Numbered from the stretch's first letter, positions 48,701 to 63,700 are shown. The stretch: 64,000 nucleotides of DNA from Acanthaster planci (GCF_001949145.1 NW_019091383.1:1148149-1212148); one strand, 5' to 3'. Made by a program: numbers and translations. Notes: generated from the sequence alone by a model not told the origin.

Positions 48701-51700
48701 AGGAAGATGTGGAGAAGGTCAGTGGAGGACATTGTAGAACAGGCAGTCCTGCCTCCCAACGATGCCTATAATGCAGTGTCCTCCAATCTGTAGAAGTAAC
48801 CTAGAGACCCATCAAATTTTGCTTGTCTCCCACCATGAAATTGCAGCCACCAAGCTTGAAAATCCAGTCGCCAAGTTTGGGTGCAGTACTACACACAATT
48901 ATTTTGATGAAAAAAAATATATATATAGAACACAGATGTCTAAATGCACTAGACCTGAAACAAAAATAATTGGGCATAAACCCAAGCTAAGCTCAAGGCC
49001 TTGCTTCTTTTCCCTCCGCCCCCCCGGCGAAATTGGGATACGTTTTGCAGGAGGCACTTTGGCCCTCATTTTGTAGAGAGGGGAACTCAATGGGGTCAGT
49101 CTCAGTTGAACACATTGTAGATCATTTACAAATCGGCCAAGTATTTTTCTTTCAGTGTTCAGGCATTCCTTTAAAGATTCAGTTCCTCTCCTTTTTCCCC
49201 TTTCTTTTCAGGCTAACCCTCCTCAATATGACAGAGCAGAAGACCTGGCCTCCCTTCTCCATCTCAACGAGTCAGGGGTACTACACACCCTCCGGCAGCG
49301 CTATGGCGCCAGTCTTATTCACACCTACGCAGGCCGCAACCTGGTTGTCATCAACCCAATGCACCAGCTCTCTGTGTATTCAGACAAGGTAAGGTGGTGA
49401 CATAAATGGCTCCTTCTCGCACTGTGGCTCCACTGTTTCAGGCTAAAATAGATCAGACAAGCCCGTCCACCAAATTGATGACATACAGACTGTAAAGAAA
49501 TTACACATTGTTTAAAAATATTACGTGGAAGGCGAACTCTTTAATTCAGATGGCAAATTAACTTTGGCACATATCCCCCCCATGTTATTACCTGGTGTTC
49601 TGTTGTGTTCGTATTTTCAGTGTTTTCTAAGTCCTACAGCATTTTTTCTTTAGAAATAATATTTAATGAGATTTTGTAAAGTCGTTCTTACAATTACCTT
49701 TCGTAGATTTCTCATTTGTTGGCAAGAAAATTCCTGAACCTGAAGCTTTCCACGAATTCCCTGTGCTACAGCCTCTGAACACTGGAGTAAAACATGTTGT
49801 GAAGAAAACGCACTTTTGTAAATCCAGCAGGCCCCTGAATGTCCCCAACGTGTTCATTGTTGGGCAAATGTCACTTCATGAAAAGATCTAGGAGCCTATT
49901 TTTGTCATTTCATTCAAACTCTGGTATGCCTTCCAATCTCTCCAACGTGACGTGATCAGCCTACCATGAAGTCTTCATACATGAACGTATCCATAAATTA
50001 TAGCTTACCTTTTTCAAGAAAAAAATCTACGATGTACATACATGTACGTTGAACTTATTTTCATGAACCTAGACCTGTCAATTGTACACTCAGTACCTAT
50101 AGGAAAGTTATATTTCTGAACATACCATATACATGTAAGAGGAAACTTGAGTTAACGAAGTCAGTCGCAGTAGCACTGTTTCCCAGATGGTTATACATTT
50201 GATCAGCTTACGTGAACACTCTGGCAAGACCTGTTCAACATGTTGATCAAAAAACAGCCTGTGGACACGATAGAGCGTTCTAATAGCAAGGAGAAGAAAT
50301 TACTGCCGTCCAGAAAAGACCTACGTATAGATTTGACAGTAACTTACTGGCCTTGTGTACCAAGCTTCTCGAGAGAGCAAATTACATTTGTCAGATAGAG
50401 AATTGAACGATTTACATTTGTTTACTTACCCAGTATGTGCCTCGTGCTGTACAGACATGTATATGTACATGGTGCACGCAGGCTTTTATGAAATATACAC
50501 CAGAAAAATAAATTCAATTATTCAAACTTATCCATTACATGGATAATGGATAAAGATGAATGATAACAGAGCTGTCAGAGTCAATAAACATTCTACAATA
50601 ACATTTATTCATCCTGATGCAGTTCCTCTGTTAAGCGTTCACACATCTGCTGATAATTTCCCTTTGTGGTGTGGCTGGCCTGGTGTTGAAGAGATTTGTC
50701 CAATCGCTGGAAAACCAACTCAGGCGTTATTTGGTGCCTCATCAATCTCTGAGTCTGCTTTGAATTTTTCACCCGTGCCATTCTTCAAAACTGCCATCAA
50801 GTAAACAGTCTGTCCCATCAAAGCAAAGTTACTTCATGAGTGCCAAGTTTATCCAATACTCTCACTTTACATCTCAGTCGAGACACTGGATGTAATTAAA
50901 CAAGCGTAAGTTTGTATGCTTCTCAATTTCTCTAAATTTCCTTATTCGGACAAAAATTTTCATCGAATGCCATTCAGCATTCTTAAACATGGCATCCCTG
51001 TGAAGGAACATATGTACATGTACACAGTGGTGTCTGCAGATACGAGAGTGCATACATGTATATGGTACTTACATGTGAACATGTACATGTAGATATATAC
51101 AGGTACATGTGCACTGTATACCTGGACAGTATTGCTCTACATGTACATGGTACTTACATGTGAACATGTAGATATATACAGGTACATGTGCACTGTATAC
51201 CTGGACAGTATTGCTCTATATATGTACATGTACATGTAAGCCTACATGTACAGTTAACACGTATGCATATAATACTTGAGTACTTGTACATATTGAATCA
51301 AGCCTGGACATTTACACGTGGATGTGTAGCATTGCCGATTGTTTTTATGCACTTCAGCATATATATACATTATACATACATGTACATGCATACCAGTACA
51401 TGTACATGTACATGCATGCACATTGCACACTGTGAATACAATACCAGCTTGACAGGGCAGGGCAGTTTATGTACATTGTGTCTACTCCTAAATGAGTCAA
51501 CACTCTGCCAGGCTGTGTATAACCATGGAGGTAGAATCACACCTCCATGGTATAACCTGCATTCACAGCCAGCCCCAGCAATGTTATGAATGTTGGCAGG
51601 TCAGAAATGTCTCCTAATCACACAGCTGTCAATTTTTCTCTCCCAGGTGACCTTGAGATCGGTTTAAAGGTCCACGCCCTTTGACCTGTTGTAGCATGGT

Positions 51701-54700
51701 GAAAACAGACCACTATATTGGTGTTTGGTTATCACAGACAACCCCATTTACCATACAAGTAACATTTGGGCTGGTTATGGTAAACTTGAGGGGAACCCAT
51801 AAAAGGCTTGAAAAATTCTGTTCAAACCTACCTTATGTAAATCTGATCACCCAGGACATTTCTAGAAAGCTGGAACAAAACCCAGCCATGAAGACTGTAC
51901 CAAAGATTTTAACGATCCAGTGTTTTCTCTCTTGCTACCACTTCCCTGCTCCTTCCCATCTCATCCCCATGACCCTCGACCTTTGACCCTGGCTCCCCCC
52001 TCCTACACTGCTTCTGGGATATGCAGCATGCCACAGCAGTAAGTAGCCCCTCCCCATTGCTGAATATTTGTGTGTGATTGTGACATAACATTTCGTAACA
52101 TTAACATGTAGCTTTTGCTCTTCCACAAATGTTTTTTTTTTTGTCTAGCCTACATGTACATGATGTAGTGTGGTACCGGTACATATGTTTTTTTTTTGAT
52201 CTTCAAGACCTAATAAAGTATTTCTTTTCAAGAGCTAACATGTTCTGTTTATTTGCACTATTCGTGGACTTGTTGGATACACGTGTTTAGTTTGCAAAAC
52301 TCCATCGTTTCTTTTTCTTGGTAAATGTACGATTTACATGATGATTTGTTTTTATGAACCCACTGTAAAATATTCCTTCAATGCCTCAATATGAAAAACT
52401 AACATACCAGTAAAATGATGCCTGTTTTTATTACACATTAGTAATAAAGACACTGGAAGCTTTTTCGGTTAACTGGAGTGTTGTATTTGCTGATGAATTC
52501 AGCGCCGATCCATTGAGGGCAGTGTTGCATCTCTCTCCTATTGCTTGTGAGTCCACATATAAGCCATATCTGCAAACAAGGAAAGTACAAGGGCCAAGTA
52601 ATGTACACAAATGAATGTGGAGTCTTCACATCAACTGACAAGTACATGTAGTGTATGTTTCCATGCGTCATTTTATAGGTCTATTATTGTACATGTAGCT
52701 GTACGTGTGAACACCATAAAAAGCCCGTCTGAAGTTCACTGATGTACATGCGTGTCTGGAGAGATTTTTTGTCAATGCACTGTCAAAAAGGAAATACTTA
52801 CATTGTAATTCGTTCATCTACAGTGGTGGTACATGTATGTTATTGTATGTGTAATGTTATTGTGTATGATTTGTGTGCGTGGCAAGCATGTTTATTTTTT
52901 TATTAGTAATTTTAGTGTGCCATTTTTTTCTGGGGCCGGAGAGAGTTGTAATCTAATGAATCCTTGCTGGGCGTCGGAGTGAAAATAATGCGCTGAGGCC
53001 CAAGTTTCCAGCTAACCTTATTTGCCTGTGCATAAATCCAAATTCATTGGGAGAGGGTGGGATGTGTATCAGTAACATAGTGTGCCAACCCCTGGCAGTG
53101 GGATTTACTCAATGTGTTGGTAGAAAGTCTTGCTGGAGGACAGTAATAGTGAAACCACATTCTGTTTATATTTGTGCCATCTGTGTCAGTGACTGTCGGA
53201 GGGATTTACAAAATTGAGATTTGACGTGAAAATCCAGGAGCACATTCCTGATTTATGTGTTCTTGCCACTGTCGGTTTAGCCTTATTCTTCGTTTCTTTT
53301 TTCATGATTTTTAATTGTTTTGCCTTCGTGGACTTTTTGGAATTGCACTCCGAGTGATAGCACTGAAATCTAATTTGGTATGGTTACAGAGGAATTCTTC
53401 GAAGAACTTACTGTACCCAACTAAGCTTTTTCAGCAGCTAGGAAATCAAATGCTTTCACAATTGTTTCAACTCACTTTTTTGCTTTTTTAACACAATAGC
53501 TGTGCCATACAAAGATAAAAGAAATGAACTCGGTCCAATTTAATAAAAATTAAATATGCAATTGTCACTTTTTTTAAAATTACTATGTCTGATTAAAAAT
53601 TTGTTTGAAGAATTCATACTGTTTCTACCTAGCTGCTTAAAAATGTTTGTATGAAGCTTTTCCCTCTCTTTTTTTTCATGTTTTTGTAGAAACGTGATTA
53701 TAAGCACCCCTGTTATTGTCATTACTTTCATTTCTTCAAATCTAGCATTCCTGTCATGCCTGACAAGTTTATCAGCTTTGGCCCAGTGTCAACAGCTTTT
53801 CTAGAAATCCCAGGAAAGTTCAAGTGTCAAGGTTCTTGTTTACATTGGATTTGTCAGGATGGAGGGACCTTTTTTCCCCCTTCCCACTGCCCCTTTGTGA
53901 GTTGTTGTCAGTTGTGGAGGCATAAAAGGCAACTGTGGCTAGGAAAAAGGTTAGGGGGGATGGGGCTTATTCCGAACTTGCATACATACACGTACCGCCC
54001 TCTGCAGGAGATTGGGTATGGAAAGTAGGGAAAATGCCAGCAGCATTTTGCACAATCAAGTTGAGCCATGAGTTGGCCAAGTTTGCCGTCCTTTGCGACA
54101 GAGTGTTAAAAATGGGTAATAGTTCTTGAAAAGTCCCAGTTAAAAAAATCCCCCAAAACTAAAATGAAGTTTCCAATATTGGTTACTCTCTCTGTTGCTG
54201 TGTAAAAATTCTTCTGGGTGTGTAAATTGTATTGTATGATGGAACAAAATTTGCACAGATTTCTGAAAGTACTTAGAGGCCTTAAGAATACGGTTGACTC
54301 GAAAATATTGTTTGTATCATGAATACATGTACGTTACTAGTCAGTAGCCAGATTTTGTGAATACCATACAAATAGTTCATTTATTCTGTATTTTCAGAGT
54401 AGATCGGAACCGTTAACATTTTCATCGGAGGCTGTATTAACCAATTTGCATGTGTCTGTACAAGGATGTACTTCACACCACAGCACATGTTTCACCTTGA
54501 ATTATTTTGTGCATGATACGCCATCTGTGTCATTGAAACAAAGGAAACATCTTGGTCATCTAACCTTGTGATGAACGTCAAGGATAGATGTTGTACAACC
54601 CATAGTGTCCCCAGTAAACGCAGTCTGCATGGACATGGAGCAAACACCAGGAAAGACAAACTCAGCAAAAGTCCTCCAGTGAGCTCCGTTTTAGGATCAT

Positions 54701-57700
54701 ATGTTTAGTATTTTTGGACTGGAGGAATGTTTACCGGAGTCCTGAGTTTATCCCATGAGGCTGTTTGGTGATGGGACACATTGAGGGAAAATTGGTGGCC
54801 TTTGAATGTCCCGATCGAAATGTCTAGGAGAGCTAGTGCCCTCATTTCAGGCTGTACAAATAATGTGTTCCTTTCATCCGAACATGTTTACTTTAAATAG
54901 GGCCCAAGGGAGTAATACAGAGAATCATGTGCCGTGGCTCTGTTCCAACCACGAAGGAAGTGGTTTACAGAATGTTAGGCACGTGCTGAGGATGTGACGT
55001 TCATTGGTACCTGAGCCTGTACCACAGGGTTGCTGATGGGAACCGGTGAATATATTTGTACGGCACATGGCGATTGTTGCAGTGGACAGACAGTTTTAGT
55101 CTTACCTCGCTGTTCAAATCCTCAAGAGTGAGCTGTAAGATGGCACCAGGCAACTGGGGAGCTATTTTGATCACCGTGACTCACGATGATCAAATGGGGG
55201 GGTGGTCTAAAATTGTCTGATCCCAGAGGCATGTTGATGAAAGAGTTGGAGACTTACTCCATCATTCCTGGCTCAGGGAAGGCCGAAAAGAGCGTGGATG
55301 TGCGATTGAAGAGAGGGGGGAATTGTTGGTTGAGTCTTGATAAGTCTCTTGGGAAGGTCTTTTCAGCTGGAATCCCATAAATAGCCAATTCCTGGAGATG
55401 GCAGATTTGAATGAGGCTTCTCGTGGGTGCGGTCATGGGCTGATTATTTTCCCCTGGAAAATCTTCAAATTTTTTCACTTTGGAACTCCTACCATAAATG
55501 TACCATCCTCTTGCAATTCCAATGCTAGGCTTTATAACAAGGGGGAAGTTCAATATTTTGTAATGATCCCCTCACTAGCCTCTCAAATTCAATCCATCAT
55601 CCTGCAAATGCGTGTCCAGTCGCTGATGATTTGCCTTATTCTACCATAAAAAAATCTAAATTGAGCAACTTTAAGCCCTCATGAATATGCATGAACATTT
55701 ATCTCCCTCCAAATCATTTTCAAAATAAAACATTCTTTTTTGAATAACCGTTATTTATGCACAGGTACGGTAGCGTTTCCCTCACCGCAATCATGTGACG
55801 TTGACACAAGCAGGGGCCAATTTCAAAGAGCTGCTTAAGCACAAAACTTGCTTAAGCACGAGAAAACCTCGCTTGATAAATCAGGTCACCAGCCAAAACT
55901 CGCACGAGAAAACCATGCTTGATAAATCAGGTAACCAGCCAAAACTCCATGTGATGTATATTGTTTTGGAATCATATTTAGCTGTCTTTTGGTTAGCATG
56001 ACAATTAGATAGAGTTTGAGCTGGTAACCTTTGTGTTTTAAGCAAGGTTTTTTCACGCTTAAGCAGATTTTGTGCTTAAGCAGCTCTATGAAATTGGCCC
56101 CTGATTTCATGACTACGTGTGTTACATTTACTTCCCACAGAAAAAATGTGCAGTGTCCTCTGCATAGAATTTCCTCATGCATGTACATGTATAACCCATC
56201 TTGAACCTTCCTGCCTTTATAATGCCAATCAGTACAAAAACCCTGCTTACAATATGCTACTCGCACATTTATGCCAACCAAACTGGCACGAATGTAATCA
56301 TCCTAATGAATACGACTCCTATCGGTAGCTACTCATGAAATAATCAGGTTACAGCATCTGCTGCCTGGCTGAAATATTAATTTGCAATCAAATATGCTGC
56401 CAAGCCACCAGGTTTTTTGCTGGCATTGGTCTGTAGGCCAGACAGTCTGCTTGATGACGCCAAGGTTCATAGTACTTCCCATGGTCCAATGCCAACAGGA
56501 AACTCATCAATGTTATCTGATAAATGCCCTCTGCATTGACCTTAAGTCGACCTGGATGTGGCCTCAGGTCAGGAAGGATGCCCTGCATTTTTCATGGAAT
56601 GAAATTTACCTGTGTTTACCTTGTTGTTGAAATTGTAGCACTAATAAAGTAACAAAAGTGTGACAGTGTACAGGTTTAAACTAGTACTTTAAAAGGTGGA
56701 TCTTGGTCCGTTGATAATTGTCCAAGCCAAGGCAGGGGCCATTACTGGCGCCCGGCTCCTCACTAGTTTAAAACATATACGAACTAGTTAAAAACCCCTT
56801 TTTCAAACTTTTATTTCCAAGCATACTGGTACCTTTTGGCTGAGAGCATTAAACACACTGCCAACTATGAGTATATTCATTGTAACAGGTGTACTGGATT
56901 CTGCCACTGTGAGTATACTCATTGGAAATGAAAGGCCGTTGTAAGGTAAATTGAATAGACTGGCAACACAACAAATACCCTGCTGGCAGTGTTGAGGAGA
57001 TACATCTGTAAAATGCTCATGTTCAAGTACATGTAGACACCTGAAAGGCACCTATTAAATATGCGCGCATGCGTACAATGCCTGGCAAATGTGAACACCC
57101 CTTTGAAATTATGCGCAGCAGTCATCATGTTAAAAAGGCTTCGGCAATCCCAGTCAAGTCTGAAATTTGGACATGCAGACTGCCATTGTGCTATGCATCA
57201 TCTTTCAAGCCGCATTCCAAGAGGTTTTTTTTTTATTTATTTCATTTAATTATTTTTTTTATAACAGCTTTTAAATTCACATAATCTTTATAATTTAATG
57301 CTTTCTGGATGTTATGTTTGCTCAAATAAATCTATATTTGGGATGAAAGAAATTGGCCCGTGCTTGGTAATAATCATTCTGGATCAGACACTTTGGACCT
57401 ATCAGAAGAGGCAAGCTGTGTTTGGGAGGCACATTTATTCATTAAGATGTAATATTAATGGGCATAGGGAGCCCTGGAACTTGCATTTTATAAGTTTGAG
57501 TCTCATGGCAGGATTTTGATTAAGTACCATGCACTTGGCTTCGACTCTCCACTAGTCACACCCAAGCATGCAGCCATGTATGATCAGTGTTTTCCACCTT
57601 GTCCTTGTCAAATCTTCAGACTACGCTGGAACTGCATTTGTAACCCTTTAACCTATGTACTCCAGGTTGAATTGTAAATTAAAGTGGAGATTTTTACTGA

Positions 57701-60700
57701 TGTAATTACATGTAGGTCATTCGTCAGTGGTTCTCACTGTCTTATGTAACGGTCAATTCTTGTTTTCTCCCAGCACTGAGAGCTGCTTTCTGTTGAACTT
57801 GTTGCTGATCAGGAATGGGTTACACGGGCGTACACTTACACCGATCTTTTTAAATAATCTAATCTTAATCTAAATATGTACCTGCAAAGTTGGCACGGTT
57901 TCCAGAATGCATTTCTCTAACACTGAAAAAGAAAACTTCTTGTTGCTACCAACTTTGCCTGTGACCTGCATTGTGGATTCACCATCAAGAATCCTGTGTG
58001 TGACTAATGACACTTCAAAGCCCCAAGCACTCCAAGAATGAAATGTTCACCTGCTTCCCTGACTGAGTGACTAACGAGCCTTATGGATGGATGTGATTAA
58101 TTACTGACCACCTGTGTGGACTAGTCACTAACACTTCCCAGCGGGGTTTCAGTACAAAGCTCCACAGGTTCTTGAAACTAGAAAGCGATTTGAGACATGT
58201 AGCAATGAACCAATACAGTCATTTGCAAAAGTTTAGGACCACCCATAGAAAATGCATTAACCTGAAGGAAAACCAAACTTAAACCAATCGATCATGGCAA
58301 CTTATGTTTGTTTTCAATGCGTAACCTTTGCACCTTGGTTGAACATTTTTGACTACATTACCATGATTTGACATGTTAACAGTCTAATATTCAGTGTGCC
58401 CTCCCTTATTTGTGATTGCTTTGTCTGGCCTTTTTTTACCCATGCTGCCTTGCAGACAAAATGTCATACAAGACCTGCCTTTGCAAAAAATTTCATTCAA
58501 ATGGGTATATAGCACTACACTGATGTTTATGCACCACTGTAAAATCATGTTAAGTAATCATTCAGTGAGACAATGTAATGCAGACCCAGTGACAGAAATA
58601 CCAATAAAATTCAAGGTGGTCTTAAACTTTTACAAATGACTGTGGTGCAATACAAACTCGAACACAACGTTGGACACTTTGCTCATCTTGGTGTGAAAAG
58701 TCTCCACAGTTACAGTTCAGTGCAAATAAATAAGTGATGCCAGTACTTTCCCTCGTGCACAACATAAAGTATGTTTCTTAACCTGGCTTGTCCCATCTCA
58801 ATTCCGGATCCTTCGTAATCTATCACAAGAATTTGGAGTTTTGCAAGATTGAAGAAAGCTGCTGTTATGTTACATGGTGCTGTGAAACTTGTTAAAGTCA
58901 AAAGAATGTGGAATTCGGTTTCGGCACAGTGGTAGATTTGTGAGAATTTTAGGAAGTCTCTTAACAGGAATGCTAAGGGAATTACAATAGTTTCTTAGCA
59001 ATGTAGCCATCCCCTATCTCTTACAGTTCGGCACAGACTGTCAGAGAGTCCCACCAGGCACTTAAGGTCCCCAAAATGAAAGAGTTGATCATTCCTACAT
59101 GCGTTTCTCATCCACATCATTCTTGAAAGGTGCTTGAGGTTTTATGTTACTTTATGTTGTCCATTGAGACCCTTTCAACCTGTCAATATCATTGCATGTA
59201 AGCGACATTGTACCTGAGTACATTTCTTTCCCCTTTAGCATTTCCATTAATCAGCTGGCCAAAACCGTTAACTGTCTTTTGGAGGCCTTTCTAACACCAA
59301 AGCAGACCAATCTTAGTTTAATCAAGTTTGCAGCATGTAACGTTACAAAAATAACTATAATTGTAAGCATTGCTAGGTGTCAGCATTTTCACCAAAGTAC
59401 ACTCTACTCCCACCAAGCCTTACGATATCATCCTGTTACCATCTCTCCAGGTCATCCAGCTCTTTAAGGGATGCAAGCCAGAGGACATGCCACCCCACAT
59501 CTACGCCACGGCGCAGACGGCCTACCGCAATATGCTGGCCACCCAGCTGGACCAGTCAGTAGTCTTCCTGGGGCGGAGCGGGGGAGGGAAGTCGTGGAAT
59601 GCGAGGCACACCCTGCAGTACCTAACCCAGGTGGCGGGGACCGTCAGCAACATGGTGACAGGTGACTGACCGCCGGAACCTTTCTCTCCCACCACATCTC
59701 AGCTTCGTCTTCTATGAGACTTCGTCTCAAGCTCTGCAATGATTTCCAATCAATTAACGTTTTGAACCAACGGAAAAATACTTCAAACCCTGGCCTCATA
59801 CTTTGTCAGTGAAATAGTCCTGTCATAAAAGAACATGGAGTTTCATCTGCTGGATCTTAGTTTAAAGGATTAAACTCGTGAAATTGAAGCCTGGTGCCAA
59901 AGATAGATGATGGAGCTGCAATTTCTTGGTAAAGGAAGGAGGATAAGTGAACAAAATAAACTGAAAGTTTCCAGTGATGTCTATGAACTGTTGGACATGA
60001 TACTAGCTGATCTCTTGCATGGACCATACATGTAAAGTACATGTAGGTTTGGGCAACTTCAGCTGTTTTAAATGACTACTGAATCTCTCCAGGAGTTGCC
60101 ATCCTGTTTGTAATCAACCCCAAATTCACCCGACAAAACAGATCGCATGGAAATCATGGCTGGTTACACAAAAGTAAAGGTTAGATTTTACATTTTCCCC
60201 CCTCACTCAGTTTGAATGTCTGTGACCTTTGCCCCCAAACAGTGGACAAGATCCAGGCCGTGGCTACCCTGGTGGACGCCTTTGGAGGCGCGCGGACTGT
60301 CCAGAACACCAGCGCCACACGCTGTTCTCAGATCCTCTCCCTGGACTTTGACCACATGGGACAGATTGCCGCCGGCTCCCTGCAGGTAAACAGGAAACCA
60401 CTGCCATCCAGGTCTTCCTTAGGAGACTGGGCCAAGGAGGGGTGACCTGGTAGACGGCTTTTTTGTCCCTTCAACTTCTGCAAAAGCTAAAGCTCAGACG
60501 GAGGAGCTGAACTGCAAAAACACAAACGTGTTCAGCAACCCAGTTTCAGAAACATAAATTCTTCAGTAGGGCTTTTTCTGATCAAAATCCCCAACTCTTG
60601 CATTTATGTTTGCCTTGTTTCTTTGACTCTGATGTACCGTGGGTAGCTGTTAATATTTTGCTGTGTGAAAAAAGAAAAGTTAAACGTTATGGACAGAGTG

Positions 60701-63700
60701 GCTTGTAAAGATCATTGCATTTAGCTTTAATTGCACAAGGGGTAAATTTCATGGAGCTACGCTGAAAAATTACAGTGCACGGAAAAAATTTTGACTTAAT
60801 GGCAAAGATGGATCCCCTGGGCACAGAAATTTGCTAAGCAAAGTTTGTGTTTGGAAGTATAACATGCATCTTTCTCTATAGCTTATGATTGTAAATAAGC
60901 TACATGCACATGTATGTGTACACTGATTTTCTAAGGAGCAGTTTTCGGTATCGCCAATTTTTTTTTTTAAGTTTTGTTTTGGCGTTGGTGGTTTTGTGGT
61001 AACTAGTTCAGCGTGAACAACCTGTGTAACGATATAAGAACTTTGAGTTTGAATTGGTCTCCAATATGGCATATTAGAATGTCAAATGAAGCAGAAATTG
61101 CAGGAAAGCCCGATGGAATTTCAGTGGACTGGACATGGATCTGACTCTTTTCATGGTATTTCCTTATGTCTCTCTGTACAGATCCTGGTTTTGGAGAAGT
61201 ATCGTGTGGTCAGGCGCCCAGCCAGTGAGAGGTCTTTTAACATCTTCTACAGCCTGATGGGCGGTGCAGACGAGACACTAACGTAAGTCTCTGACTTCCT
61301 TGCAAGAGAGACTGGAATCAAGTTCAGTTGACTATGAGTGAATCCCAGGTCCCCGGGCATAATCATCCAGTGGTTAACGAATGGTTGCCAACGAAACATA
61401 GGCTAAGTGCACCATGGAAAAGGTTGCCAGCAGAGGTTCTTATACATGTGTAAACAATGATATTTCTCAATAAGTTATACATGTATTTAGAAGATTAATT
61501 ACTTTATTTCTGTTTGTTTCAGGGAGTGCGGATATGCGTTTTGTCTGCCCCTCTTTAGACCCAATGAAAAATTTGTGAAAAACGTGGAAAAAAAATGAAT
61601 GAATGAAAAAGTCATGTGTCAGCCGTCTTCAGTTGAAAGTGAAGTTAACTTTTCATTGTTGGAACCCAAGAGTAAAAATAACAGAAACAAAATCAAAGTT
61701 TACTACAACTTAATGCCAGTTTACTTTCAGAAGAATTTAGAATCATGGCATAAATTGTGTCTGAATGTTTTTAACCACATTAAAAAACTGAAAGTGAGGC
61801 TTGGAACCCCCAAAAGTCTGGCACCACCCCATCTGACACTTTTCATTGAATATGATAGATTCAGGGAACACGATCCAAAATGGCTTCCCAGTTTATGAGG
61901 TCCACTGAACTCTGGTGTTGTTTTCTCTTTTTTGTCAAATTGCAGGAAGGAGCTGTTCCTGAACCATTTAGCACCAGATAACGTGTACATATCTCCCTTG
62001 CAGAGGGTAAGTTGGTCTTCAGAACCACTCCGGATATTTCTCTTTACAATGAGGAGCCGAGCAAGCTCCAAAGTTTGACCAACTGTGGAAGTGTCACAGC
62101 ATTTTGATAACTGAATTCAAAGCTCTGTCCTGCGTTGGGTATGTCTTGGCCCTCAGTTGTTCCTTCAGGCCCTGATTTTAGAAAAGAGTGACTCCATACG
62201 AAAGTGGACAGTCGGTCACACTGTTACCAACCTCATTTCCAAAAATATTCTTTATAAAGAGAGGATTTGAAAAGAAGACAGTGGAAATAATCAGTAGTAC
62301 CATCACCTTGAAGTCCACTTTCAGTTTCTCCTACCAGTTTTTTGTTTGCTAGTTATCAAGTCAGTAACAGTTTGCCCACTTGCACGTGGAATTGCCCAGT
62401 AGTTGAAACTTCCTTGTTTCTCAAAGTTTGTCAGGCCAGTGTGTTAAAAAAGTCTGTGAGAATCAAAATATAAAGCAAACATTAATTTTGGCTTAATATA
62501 TGTAAGGATAATAAGGTCTTTGCGAGTTAAATTTGAATAAAATCTGGTACACTGAGTTAGCTGATTGCACATAAACATAACAATTCCCCAGACTAAATAT
62601 ACTGTTGCTATACCTCGTGATTTGGGGCAAGCTTTTGCATAGTGACCACCATCTCTGGAATGGACTGGTTCCTTTGTGCCCTTCTTATCCATTGCAAACA
62701 GTGTATTGGTGCAAAGCATCTCTTATTTAACTATAAGCAAAAGCTTGCTCTGAATCACAAGGTATAGCAACAGTGTCTTTAGTATGGAGAGTTCAAATTG
62801 TTATGTTCATGTGAATTTAAAGAACTCAGTGTACCAGATTTATTCAAAAGTAACTCGCAGAAGGCTTATTGCATGTATAGTGTGAATCTTAACAAACCTT
62901 CTGGAAAAGAGTTTTGAATGGATTTTTTTCCCCCCTAGTCGGAGGAGAAGCAACCAACCACAACAGCTTGGAATAAGGTCCTGCATGCCTGCAGTGTGTT
63001 GGGCTTTTCCAGCGAGCACTGTAAGGCGCTGTGGTGCGTCTTAGCTGCCATCATCCATCTGGGTGCAGCTGGAGCGACCAAAGGCTAGTTGGAACTTCGA
63101 TTCCCATCATGTATTAAGAAGGAGCCAGTTTATTTCAGAAAAGCAAGATCGTTTGAAAACAAAGCATGCTTGTGTCAGCATATGGTCAGACCTTGAGCGC
63201 GCGTATTGCTGTTCTTGAATAACTTGGACATGCTTCAATTTTGGCATGCAAGTTTGGAATACCAGACTGGCTCATTGACAGTAATCTAGTATTCAGAATA
63301 GATACACAGGAACTTAGGTATTGGGAGTGAATTGTAAAATGAACCCAATTGAGGTTTCTACCAATCAATTTTTATATGAGATTTTATACCTGTAATGAAA
63401 ATCTGATTATTTGGTTTTCCCTTCCCGGCATAACTTATGAAGCCCTGTGAGCTCCATGTTTTGGGGAAAATATTAACAAGCTTACTTGAGTGGGACTCAA
63501 GCCTGGGACCCTCCTGCTTAATAGTGTAGGTGTCTCTTCGAGCTTGTCAGAGGGGTCAGCCGGCTGGCTGGTTGGAAGAAATTACGTTGGCGAAGAGCAA
63601 AAATTAAATGTTTACCGTAACATCTCCCGGAGATAAAAGGCCTTCAAGAGTTACTGCAAAGTTGTGATTTCTCAGGATTTTTCCAAAGTTGAGGATTTTT

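Larger units (their letters stand above)
49389..59450. other. Myosin XVIII intron 3 (10 kb)
   Basis: Holds the 85-bp tandem repeat and TACATG arrays (51009-51425), a hairpin (51527-51564), a foldback MITE (55811-56103) and a Tc1-like MITE (58216-58642). I see no exon in it. Confidence 0.6.

Noticed and set aside
63088-63089. Canonical GT donor for myosin exon 8
   Set aside because: Using it gives TA at the exon end, and joined to the exon 9 acceptor it makes a TAG stop and loses the homology frame.
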